NCBI RefSeq assembly: GCF_041075285.1
Contig: NZ_CP163512.1
Coordinates: forward strand, 372,001-436,000
Length of the DNA stretch: 64,000 nucleotides
From: Providencia rettgeri
GTDB lineage: Bacteria; Pseudomonadota; Gammaproteobacteria; Enterobacterales; Enterobacteriaceae
Reading direction: 5' to 3'
The notes beneath the pieces were generated by a model. It was not told the DNA's origin. It saw only the letters and a list, made by a program, of their open reading frames with translations, and ran no database searches. The position numbers and the translations under genes were made by a program. Positions 9,372-16,885 of the stretch are shown here, piece by piece. Within the stretch, counting starts at the first letter, position 1. Each line of letters opens with the position of its first letter.

Positions 9372-10121
9372 TTAATTTGATGATTCTTTACTTAGCTCCA
9401 TCAAATATTCATCTGTAAATCGCCACTCAATTTTCCCGACGTTACTATTTTTTAGCGTAACTTCTTTCGTAGAAAAAGGTGTTAATGTTATTTCCCTTTC
9501 ACCATTTTTAATTTCATTTCCAGCGACTTTTAAATAATCGAATGTCAAATAAAAAGGTGTTGGGTTCTCTATTTTTAGTCGCGTATTATTTCTTGTGATT
9601 TTAACTTTCTTTGCTAAATCACTGGTTTTTAAATTTTCAATTTCTTTAGGGCGGTAAAGTAATTTAAAGTAGAAATTAGGTATAATATTTAATTGAACGC
9701 TATTTTCTTCTTTTGTTTTATCTTCACTTGGGATCGCTCTAATGCCAATCCAAAAAAGACTTTCCCTATCTTTTGGCATATCAATGCCATTAATTTTCAT
9801 TCCAGTACGGCGTATATTCCAGGAGTGTTGTGAACCCGGACCCATATTTTTTAATGGAGGCAAAATGATAAAAGGAACTGTTTCTGCATCTTTTTTCTCT
9901 TTCGGTAGCAAAGTTTCTTCATCAACATTTGCTATCCAAGCTTCCATTAAATAATTTTTATCGTTTCCGTTTGTCATATCGATGCTGATACCACCCGCAT
10001 CACTTTCATTATAAACATATCTTTTTAGGAGAAAGTCGAAGCCTGTCGGGGTGTTTGCTAATGCGACTACAGGGAGGCATAAGCATAAAAAAAACAAAAC
10101 CAGTAATTTATTTTTTATCAT
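9372..10121 (-). CDS. periplasmic fimbrial chaperone (third of three)
   Basis: A 249-residue PapD-type chaperone that caps pilin subunits in the periplasm by donor-strand complementation. A signal peptide (MIKNKLLVLFFLCLCLPVVALA) is followed by the first Ig-like domain, with the family block MPKDRESLFWIGIRAIPS that contains the G1-region signature, and then the second domain. It overlaps the upstream chaperone gene by four bases, suggesting translational coupling. It is divergent from the other two chaperones in this operon, so it may serve a specific subunit such as the adhesin; that is inference. Confidence 0.88.
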   Translation of the reverse strand: MIKNKLLVLFFLCLCLPVVALANTPTGFDFLLKRYVYNESDAGGISIDMTNGNDKNYLMEAWIANVDEETLLPKEKKDAETVPFIILPPLKNMGPGSQHSWNIRRTGMKINGIDMPKDRESLFWIGIRAIPSEDKTKEENSVQLNIIPNFYFKLLYRPKEIENLKTSDLAKKVKITRNNTRLKIENPTPFYLTFDYLKVAGNEIKNGEREITLTPFSTKEVTLKNSNVGKIEWRFTDEYLMELSKESSN

Positions 10122-10834
10122 TTGTGAGTACCATTTAATGTTACTGACTTTAATTTTGTTTCACCACCATAGTCATTAATAATGTCCCACTCTAATTTTG
10201 AAACCTTTTTTGTTGTTGGTATTTCAAATGTAGAAAAAGGGGCCACCATAGGGGCTCTATCACTGATATAGGGTTGTTTATCCATTTTGATATTAACAAA
10301 CGTATAATAGTAAGGAGATGGGTTATTGATAATAATTCTGTCTCCTGACTGCTTAGCAGTTAGTTCGTTAATGTAATCTTTTACATTCCCGTTAATACCA
10401 TTTGGACGGTAAAACATTTTGATAACTATTTTCGTTGATAAGTTAAACTTTGTGTTTATTTGGCTACTTTCGTCATTATTATTTTTTTTGGTTTCGGGTA
10501 TGAAGTTAACCATCAAGTAAAACAACGATTCTCTATCATTTGGCAGTTCGTTTAATCCTTTCGGTAAAATTTTTAATGCATTACTCGAGTTTTCTTTCAG
10601 CGTCACGATAGGCGGAATAACCGTAAAATTGTGACTTGGCTCATTTTCGTTACTTAGATCAGAAAAAACTAAGCTCTGAAGTAGGTATTTTTTGTTTGCA
10701 GTGTTATAAGCACTTACACTTTGGCTTTTATCACCTTGGGTAAATATTACCCTTGAGTGGTCTAATGAAACGGCTGCAAGTGCACCTTGAGATATAAATA
10801 AAATTCCCAGTAAGGCTTTAACCATTTTTTTCAT
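10118..10834 (-). CDS. periplasmic fimbrial chaperone (second of three)
   Basis: A 238-residue PapD-like chaperone with signal peptide MKKMVKALLGILFISQGALA. The typical N-terminal motif VSLDHSRVIFTQGDKSQSVS, the LPNDRESLFYLMVNFIPE signature and the late INNPSPYYYTFVNI strand are all visible. ATG at 10834 is preferred to an upstream GTG at 10846, because GTGGA lies seven bases ahead of the ATG. The stop overlaps the next chaperone gene by four bases. Two back-to-back chaperone genes are unusual in a single-usher operon. Confidence 0.88.
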   Translation of the reverse strand: MKKMVKALLGILFISQGALAAVSLDHSRVIFTQGDKSQSVSAYNTANKKYLLQSLVFSDLSNENEPSHNFTVIPPIVTLKENSSNALKILPKGLNELPNDRESLFYLMVNFIPETKKNNNDESSQINTKFNLSTKIVIKMFYRPNGINGNVKDYINELTAKQSGDRIIINNPSPYYYTFVNIKMDKQPYISDRAPMVAPFSTFEIPTTKKVSKLEWDIINDYGGETKLKSVTLNGTHK

Positions 10835-10853
10835 GTAAATTTCCACTGTATTA

Positions 10854-11399
10854 TTAATCGGCGTAATAACCGATAGTTAATGTTGCAGAGAAATCACCTT
10901 CATTAGGTTCACAATTATCTATTGCGCAACGTAACTTAGCTGTGACAGTTTTGGTTGCGCTTGTGCTTTCAATATTATCCCAGATAACAGATGCTGCACT
11001 GGGTTTGCCCAAAGGGTTATTGTTGATATTGATAACACGGTTGCCATCCAATAATTGAACCCCAATAACACCAGTTGGATCATCATTGAAAAAATTATTA
11101 GTACCATTCAATGTGTTACCAGATGACAGATAAACAAGTGCAGTACTTTGTGATTGGTTATTGCAATTCTTCAAACCAATTGTAAAGTTTTTTGCAACAT
11201 TGTCATTTTTAATTTCTGTTACGGTGGTGATACCTGCTTGATTACCCAGTAAAATTTCAGAAGGGACATCAATATCACAAGTTTTCGCTAAAAATAAAAC
11301 AGAGAACTCATATCTAACAGTGTAATTGTCAGCTGCCATTACAGGGTAATACATGAAAATTGTTAAAAAAGTTAGTAAGACCTGCTTTATTTTTTTCAT
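10854..11399 (-). CDS. minor fimbrial subunit
   Basis: A 181-residue exported pilin-domain protein. After the signal peptide (ending PVMAAD) there is a first cysteine at AKTCDIDV and a second at GLKNCNNQS, the usual disulphide of a pilin Ig fold lacking its last strand. The end ATLTIGYYAD is the alternating hydrophobic C-terminus recognised by chaperones. Another cysteine pair (RCAIDNCEPN) near the C-terminus is less common. It lies between another pilin gene and two chaperone genes in the same operon. Confidence 0.82.
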   Translation of the reverse strand: MKKIKQVLLTFLTIFMYYPVMAADNYTVRYEFSVLFLAKTCDIDVPSEILLGNQAGITTVTEIKNDNVAKNFTIGLKNCNNQSQSTALVYLSSGNTLNGTNNFFNDDPTGVIGVQLLDGNRVININNNPLGKPSAASVIWDNIESTSATKTVTAKLRCAIDNCEPNEGDFSATLTIGYYAD

Positions 11400-11404
11400 G
11401 ACAC

Positions 11405-11968
11405 TTAATCCTGATAAAATTCAAAAGTAACAGCTGCGCTCGAATCACCGGGTTTGACACCATTTTCTCGTTTTACTAGGCTAACTCGATAATTAACTTC
11501 TACTGAATCACTGGTCGTGGATGGGAAAGTAGAAACGCTTTCATCATTCACTTCCTGACAAGTTTGGTTGTTTTTATCACATGATTCAAGTAAAAAACCC
11601 GTTTTAGTTGTATCCCCTAGTCCGTAAAATATGCCATTGCTAAATTGTGTTGAAGAAGCTGACTTAGATTTTATTTTTATGTTTTTTTCTGTATTTGCAG
11701 GAAAATTTTTACAAACGATGGTATATGAAAAATTTTCAGTTAAAATGGGCGTTTTTATTGGGTGTTCATTGACTTCAGATGCGACAAGAATACCTTTTTT
11801 ATTAAAATCGATAGTTTTATTTAAATCACTGTTATCGTCGAATTCACAAGTTCCTTTTGTGATCCGAGTTTTGAACTGTATTTGCCCGCTCTCTGCAATA
11901 AGTTGGCTTGAAAATAGAGCAATACCTAGAGTTAATACTATTTTATTGAACCGTCCCATGGTATTCAT
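11405..11968 (-). CDS. minor fimbrial subunit
   Basis: A pilin-like exported protein of about 187 residues. The start at 11968 (MNTMGRFNKIVL) is supported by GGGGGAT six bases upstream; a longer frame would run deep into the preceding chaperone gene. The signal peptide ends near LIAES. A cysteine at KGTCEFDD pairs with one at TIVCKNFP, and an extra pair (ESCDKNNQTC) follows. The end AAVTFEFYQD is a normal pilin C-terminus. The coding region overlaps the upstream chaperone's 3' end by 26 bases, so translation is probably coupled. Confidence 0.8.
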   Translation of the reverse strand: MNTMGRFNKIVLTLGIALFSSQLIAESGQIQFKTRITKGTCEFDDNSDLNKTIDFNKKGILVASEVNEHPIKTPILTENFSYTIVCKNFPANTEKNIKIKSKSASSTQFSNGIFYGLGDTTKTGFLLESCDKNNQTCQEVNDESVSTFPSTTSDSVEVNYRVSLVKRENGVKPGDSSAAVTFEFYQD

Positions 11969-12617
11969 TGTATCCCCCAAGATCGTTGATAACAGCCCAT
12001 TTAACTGCTCCATTTTTCGTTTGGCTCAAATAATTCATTTTTGAGAACGGGGCTATTACATTATTTTGCTTATTCAGTTTTATGCCTTTACTATTAACAT
12101 ATAGTCCAGCCAAATTGACGTAATAAGGTGAATCATTGACTAATGTAATTCCGTCTGCCGACCTGTTAATTTTAATGCTTTTAAATGCAACATCTTGTGG
12201 CATCGATAAATTCTCAGGGCGGTATATAATTTTAATAATGTTTTCTAAGCCAACTTTTACACCATTACTTTCATTCATTTCAGGTACATTACGTGAGTGA
12301 AAGTAGTACATCGACTCTCTGTCTTTAGGAAACTTGTTTGTTATCGCTTTAATTTTAATAATATTGCGTTGTTTTGGCGATAATTTAAAAATAGAAGGTG
12401 TAATAACAAATAAACCTTCAGTAGCTGTTTTGCTGTTTAACTGTTGTGTAATAAAATTCGCAACTAAATAAGACTTGTCATCGTCATTTCGTGCAGAAAT
12501 AGATGCTGAATTATTTTTTTCTTCAATGATAATGCGTGTTTGGCTTAAGCCTACACCTGCTTGAGTTGCAAATGAAAAAGTTAATAATAAAAAAAGTAAG
12601 GATTTTAATTTTATCAT
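11943..12617 (-). CDS. periplasmic fimbrial chaperone (first of three)
   Basis: A 224-residue PapD-family chaperone directly after the major pilin gene. Its signal peptide ends FATQA, followed by the canonical first strand GVGLSQTRIIIEEKNNSASIS, the FPKDRESMYYFHSRNVPE signature, and a second domain ending NEYHGTVQ. Length is normal for the family. Its position next to the major pilin makes it the probable main chaperone for shaft assembly. It is separated from that pilin by a perfect 24-base palindrome that could dampen its expression relative to the pilin. Confidence 0.9.
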   Translation of the reverse strand: MIKLKSLLFLLLTFSFATQAGVGLSQTRIIIEEKNNSASISARNDDDKSYLVANFITQQLNSKTATEGLFVITPSIFKLSPKQRNIIKIKAITNKFPKDRESMYYFHSRNVPEMNESNGVKVGLENIIKIIYRPENLSMPQDVAFKSIKINRSADGITLVNDSPYYVNLAGLYVNSKGIKLNKQNNVIAPFSKMNYLSQTKNGAVKWAVINDLGGYNEYHGTVQ

Positions 12618-12634
12618 TTTTAATTTCCTTTATT

Positions 12635-12658
12635 GCAGGCGGTATATATACCGCCTGC
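12635..12658 (-). promoter_or_regulatory. perfect palindrome (stem-loop) after the major pilin gene
   Basis: A perfect 24-base inverted repeat: GCAGGCGGTATA at 12635-12646 and its complement at 12647-12658. It is GC-rich in an AT-rich setting and lies between the major pilin stop and the next chaperone start. No T run follows on the minus strand, so an RNA-stabilising or partially attenuating hairpin is more likely than a full terminator. Confidence 0.72.
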
Positions 12659-12687
12659 TCAACTAGCTAATTAACCAAAAATAGTTA

Positions 12688-13218
12688 TTAGTCGTATGCA
12701 ACGCTGAATGTTACAGGAACATTTAAAGATTGAGCTGAAGCATCTTTAGTCGTTACATATAAACCAGCAGTGACTGGAACGATGTAGTCGTTATTACCTA
12801 ATACTTTAAGATCAGCGATAGTTGCTTCTTTGTTAGGAACGATATCCACAGAACCTGATTTTAATTTAACACCGACTTGTGATGCTTGTGCATCAGCAAA
12901 CATGTCTGAGTGACCAGCTAAAGATTCACCCGTTGCTAGGATTGAAACTTCAGTTGCAGTATTTTCATCATCATAAACTTTAGTACATTTGTTTAATACT
13001 AAATTAAAGTTTGATTCAGCTAATGCTTTATTGATATCAGTGATTTTTTCAATTGAGTGCGTACCTAAGTTTACTAAAGTTTTAGACGCACTAATATCAC
13101 AAGTTGCAGCAACTAAACGAGCATTGAAATTAACAGTTGCATCTTCTGCTGCGAAAGCTTGAGAAGATAGAGCCGCTGCAGTTAATGCACCAATCAGAGC
13201 AAGTTTATTGAATTTCAT
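12688..13218 (-). CDS. major fimbrial subunit (type 1-like pilin)
   Basis: A 176-residue FimA-type pilin, first gene of the minus-strand fimbrial operon. A clear signal peptide (MKFNKLALIGALTAAALSSQAFA) is cut before AEDATVNF. Cysteines at VAATCDIS and VLNKCTKV form the expected disulphide, and the end VTFSVAYD is the chaperone/donor-strand recognition C-terminus. Being promoter-proximal, low in aromatic residues and followed by a stem-loop fits the abundant shaft subunit. Its closest type (MR/P, type 1 or other) was not determined. Confidence 0.88.
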   Translation of the reverse strand: MKFNKLALIGALTAAALSSQAFAAEDATVNFNARLVAATCDISASKTLVNLGTHSIEKITDINKALAESNFNLVLNKCTKVYDDENTATEVSILATGESLAGHSDMFADAQASQVGVKLKSGSVDIVPNKEATIADLKVLGNNDYIVPVTAGLYVTTKDASAQSLNVPVTFSVAYD

Positions 13219-14002
13219 AATAGTTATTCCTAATTATGTGAGAAATTTAAGATTTATTTGTATCTATTTGGGCGTACTAAATATTAAGTTTTTATTCTAA
13301 CAATAAGGAATTTTAAATTTTTATTAAAGCGGGTTTGATAAATAATAATTATTATTTATCTCGCTAGAATAATAAATTTATTTAAAAACTTAATTTTTAA
13401 TCTTGTTAAAATATTATTGCAAGCTTTCACTTGCTGAGTACACGAATGATATTAATGGTACTCATATTTGTTGTCAAATTGAGGAAAATTGAATTTTTAG
13501 CTTTCATGTATGTTTTTCAAATTGTTATTTTTGAGGCGTTTCAATCACTTAGGTGATATTTTTTTTCATTAATTTAAATTTGAGTGTGTTTTTTGGTGTT
13601 TTATGCTGTGTTTACTTTGTTTTTTGAGTTATTTTGGTTTTCAATTCCGACATTTACAAAAATTAATAAATTGTCTCTTATTATAACACTTGAGCGGTGT
13701 AAGCTCGGTAAATGTTACTAATAAATAATAGATATAAGTAAAATATGTATAAATAAGGTGTTTTCACTATCTATTATTAATATTAATCTGTTTTCTTTAT
13801 TAAGATTTGATTTTTTAAATGGTTATTTAGATGACGGCGCTTAGGAGTATTCTTATTATATTTTTAAGTCTAATAGAAAATAAGTTAGCATTTCTTATAA
13901 GATAATTCTTATTTAATGTCGGTGTTTTTCATTTTTCTTAGTTTCATTAGCGGCACTATTCTGTATATTGGTATTTTCATCACGATAAAATAAGGATAAT
14001 TC
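13219..14002. promoter_or_regulatory. AT-rich divergent control region between fimbrial operon and vWA gene
   Basis: A 784-base, very AT-rich gap without a convincing gene. It must hold the promoter of the minus-strand fimbrial operon and that of the plus-strand signalling module. The one sharp element is a perfect 24-base palindrome at 13337-13360. No recombinase gene and no matched long inverted repeats of the fim/mrp invertible-switch type were found, so phase inversion is not supported. The base composition suits H-NS-type silencing, which is inference. Confidence 0.55.
13337..13360. repeat. 24-base perfect AT palindrome upstream of the major pilin
   Basis: GATAAATAATAA is followed at once by its exact complement, making a 24-base palindrome with no spacer, 119 bases ahead of the pilin start. 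It could be a regulator site or a cruciform-forming element near the promoter. Chance is possible in so AT-rich a tract. Confidence 0.55.
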
Positions 14003-14683
14003 ATGAACCAACCTATCATTCCAGATGTTGCCCTAGTCGATAATAGTGAGCAACGAACACCACTGGTCTTGGTATTAGATTGCTCTGGCAGTATGCATGG
14101 TGAGCCAATTAACGAATTAAATGCAGGGTTGCAATTACTTGAAAAAGAGCTCAAAAATGATGTGATTGCAGCTAAACGTGTTCGGATACTGGTTATTCAA
14201 TATGGTGGAAATGACCAATGCTCGATTATTGGCGATTGGTGTGATGCGATGGATTTTACCGCGCCGATATTAGAAGCTAATGGTACAACACCAACTGGGC
14301 AAGCCGTAATGGCGGCATTAGATGAAATAGAAGCGGAAAAACAACGTTTCCGCCAAGCCGGTGTTGCGTATACACGCCCTTGGTTATTTTTAATGTCAGA
14401 TGGGGCTCCAACCGACTTATGGGAAGAGTCGGCACAAGTGTGCCGCCAAGCGCAAAAAGATCAAAAAGTGGCGATGTTTCCTATTATGGTCGATGGAGCA
14501 AGTGCACAAGTGATGGGGGAGTTTAGTATCGCAGGCTTGAATGGTGTGAAAAAGTTGAAGGGATTGCAATTTAAAGAACTTTTTTTATGGTTAAGCGCCA
14601 GCATGCAGGTGGTTTCCCAATCGACACCGGGTGGTCAGGCTCAACTTCCTTCAACAGATAGCTGGTCAACAGTGTCGGTATAA
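14003..14683 (+). CDS. vWA-domain protein, TerY-like
   Basis: A 226-residue cytoplasmic von Willebrand factor A domain protein. The metal-ion-dependent adhesion site is complete: DCSGS at residues 26-30 (D26, S28, S30), a Thr-bearing loop GTTPTG near 90, and an Asp in the LMSDGAPTD segment. Such TerY-like proteins occur in an operon with a PP2C phosphatase and a kinase, the TerY-P triad described by comparative genomics and linked to tellurite/stress systems. The same three genes follow here with no real gaps. The function in this organism is unknown; a scaffold or sensor role is inferred. AAGGAT precedes the start. Confidence 0.85.
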   Translation: MNQPIIPDVALVDNSEQRTPLVLVLDCSGSMHGEPINELNAGLQLLEKELKNDVIAAKRVRILVIQYGGNDQCSIIGDWCDAMDFTAPILEANGTTPTGQAVMAALDEIEAEKQRFRQAGVAYTRPWLFLMSDGAPTDLWEESAQVCRQAQKDQKVAMFPIMVDGASAQVMGEFSIAGLNGVKKLKGLQFKELFLWLSASMQVVSQSTPGGQAQLPSTDSWSTVSV

Positions 14684-14686
14684 TAT

Positions 14687-15439
14687 ATGAGTTGGTCTAT
14701 TTATTGTGCATCAGTGCAAGGGCGTTCACATCAAGAAAACAATTTGCCTTGCCAAGATGCTTGGCATGCAGAGCACACAGCAAATGGATTAGCCGCTTGT
14801 GTTTGTGATGGGGCGGGCTCCGCACGTTATAGTGATATTGGTTCGCGTTATGTTTCAAGGCTATTTGTGCAGCGGATCTCTGAGTTTGGCGATGTTGACT
14901 ATTTATGTGTTGAAGAGATACAGCCTGTCATTCTTCGTACGCTCAGTGCTATACGTGAACAACTTATTTCTCTTGCTAATGATAAACGCGGAGAATTGAA
15001 GGATTTCGCTTGTACTGTGGTGGCTGCATGGATTGGTAAACGGCAAGGTTTTCTTTTTCATTTAGGCGATGGCGTTGCCATCGCGTCTTACCAACAAGAT
15101 GGACATCTTATTGACAAAGTTTCCTCTCCGGAAAATGGTGAATATGCAAACCAAACCTGGTTTCTAACCTCAAATGATTGGCAGGCGCACTTACGTATTA
15201 CACCCATTATCGGCAAAATAGAGCGGATTATCTTAATGTCTGATGGTGTACAGCCTTTTGCCATGAATAAGCAATGCGATGCACTTTATCACCCTTTTAT
15301 TGATCCTGTGACTCGATTTTTACAGCAACATGATGAATACACAGGCAGTGAAGCATTAAAAGGGACACTTGATGACCCTCGTACTTATTCCATTACTGGG
15401 GATGATAAAACCTTACTTGTGGCATTTAGGGAAGTGTAA
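14687..15439 (+). CDS. PP2C-family protein phosphatase
   Basis: A 250-residue metal-dependent Ser/Thr phosphatase. Metal-binding acidic motifs are intact: QDAWH with D24, CDGAGSA with D41-G42, HLGDGVA, the LMSDGV block, and TGDDKT near the C-terminus. It begins three bases after the vWA stop and its own stop overlaps the kinase start (TAATG), so the three genes should be translated in a coupled way. It probably reverses phosphorylation by the downstream kinase. No transmembrane segment or signal peptide is seen, so it is cytoplasmic. Confidence 0.9.
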   Translation: MSWSIYCASVQGRSHQENNLPCQDAWHAEHTANGLAACVCDGAGSARYSDIGSRYVSRLFVQRISEFGDVDYLCVEEIQPVILRTLSAIREQLISLANDKRGELKDFACTVVAAWIGKRQGFLFHLGDGVAIASYQQDGHLIDKVSSPENGEYANQTWFLTSNDWQAHLRITPIIGKIERIILMSDGVQPFAMNKQCDALYHPFIDPVTRFLQQHDEYTGSEALKGTLDDPRTYSITGDDKTLLVAFREV

Positions 15440-16875
15440 TGGCAGTGGCAAATAAGATGAAACTTGTCGATGGGCAAGGGCAAGTTATTCAACTGGGTAA
15501 ATTAATTAAAAGCGGTGGAGCTGGCAGTGTCTATCATATCGCGTCAGCGCCAGGTCAAGTTGCTAAGCTTTACCACGATAAAATAGATAAAACGTTATAT
15601 CGCCGTAAAACAGCGGCAATGTTAGCGTTAAAGCCACATTTACCGCCTATTACTGATACGACAATTCCCGTGGTTCAGTTGGCATGGCCAATCTGTCAAC
15701 TGTTTAACCAGAAAAAACAGTTTGTCGGCTTTGCGATGCCAGAACTGGATGTGAACGCATCCATTGAGCTTGAATATATCTTGCAGGAAAGACAGGCTAG
15801 AGCAAATAATCTACCCGTTGGGTTAGGGGCAAAAATCCAACTGGCAACGAATTTAGCGATCTTGGTTGAGGCTATTCATCAACAAAATCACTTTATTATT
15901 GATATGAAACCCGTGAATTTGCGCTTTTATCGGGAAAGCTTATATGTATCAATGCTAGATTGTGATGGCTTTAGTATTCAAGGGGAAAAGGAACGTTTTG
16001 CTGCTGGACAATTTACTGTCGATTATCTTGCACCTGAATTTCAACAGAGCAAAAGCGTGCCACAATCCCAAGAGTTACAGCAAGACCAATTTTCATTGGC
16101 AGTGATTTTATTTCAATTATTGAATTTTGGTATCCATCCCTTTTCTGGTCGACCTTTACATAATCAAGTGCCGAATGATTTACCCAGTCGAATTGCAGGA
16201 AAATATTATGCATATGGGGTAAAAGCGCACCAAGGAATAAGCCCTGTGCCGACCAGTGGGCATACCTTTTTACCTGAGGAGATCCGCCAATTATTTGATA
16301 AAGCCTTTAATGGGCCCCCAGCCCAAAGGCCAAGTGCGGCTCAGTGGGTGCAGTGCTTACGACCTTATGCGCTGCGTAGCCAGAAAAAAATGGCGGTATG
16401 TAGCAAAAATAAAGAACATCAATATTTTGTTGGGCTTAAATGTGCCGCTTGTGAAAGAACAAAACAATTAAAAGTCGCCAGTGAAGCATTACAAAAAACA
16501 CGGCAACAACAAAATGTGTATAAAACGCGAGTTAAAGGGCAAACACAAACCCGTCGAGTTGTTCGTCCACAACCTGTGCCCCCAATCACCTTTACGCCAC
16601 CTGCGTGGTTTAAGGCAATTAAAAAGGTGCATTTTTACACCTTTTTTGCCATCGCTGTTCCATTATTAATGGCATTTATCGCTAGCCGTATTACCCAAAA
16701 TATAAAACCTGAAACGTTATCACCTACCGCTTTTTATCAGTATTGGGCGCAGTATGGTTTAGAGTTTGATATGGCGCTGAGTATTATCACATTACTTATT
16801 TTATTGGGACTGTGCCTGTTTTTCTGGCTGGGGCTGTTCTTGCCTATCAAGTCGATTGTGACTAAGAAGCCATAG
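15439..16875 (+). CDS. membrane-anchored protein kinase of a TerY-P-type triad
   Basis: A 478-residue protein with an N-terminal Ser/Thr kinase-like domain: glycine-rich loop SGGAGSV (25-31), Lys 43 in VAKLYH, catalytic loop IDMKPVN (D155, K157, N160), a DCDGF block (174-178) in place of DFG, and an APE motif (198-200). All catalytic positions seem present, so it may be active. A small cysteine cluster (C321, H327, C335, C338) looks like a partial zinc ribbon. A basic linker leads to two membrane helices near 397-416 and 446-468, which tether the kinase to the inner membrane. It forms the third member of the vWA-PP2C-kinase triad. Confidence 0.87.
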   Translation: MAVANKMKLVDGQGQVIQLGKLIKSGGAGSVYHIASAPGQVAKLYHDKIDKTLYRRKTAAMLALKPHLPPITDTTIPVVQLAWPICQLFNQKKQFVGFAMPELDVNASIELEYILQERQARANNLPVGLGAKIQLATNLAILVEAIHQQNHFIIDMKPVNLRFYRESLYVSMLDCDGFSIQGEKERFAAGQFTVDYLAPEFQQSKSVPQSQELQQDQFSLAVILFQLLNFGIHPFSGRPLHNQVPNDLPSRIAGKYYAYGVKAHQGISPVPTSGHTFLPEEIRQLFDKAFNGPPAQRPSAAQWVQCLRPYALRSQKKMAVCSKNKEHQYFVGLKCAACERTKQLKVASEALQKTRQQQNVYKTRVKGQTQTRRVVRPQPVPPITFTPPAWFKAIKKVHFYTFFAIAVPLLMAFIASRITQNIKPETLSPTAFYQYWAQYGLEFDMALSIITLLILLGLCLFFWLGLFLPIKSIVTKKP

Positions 16876-16885
16876 GGGAATAACG

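Noticed and set aside
13219..14002. Possible phase-variable invertible promoter ahead of the first fimbrial operon
   Set aside because: No recombinase gene nearby and no pair of matched inverted repeats at fim/mrp-like spacing; only one local palindrome.
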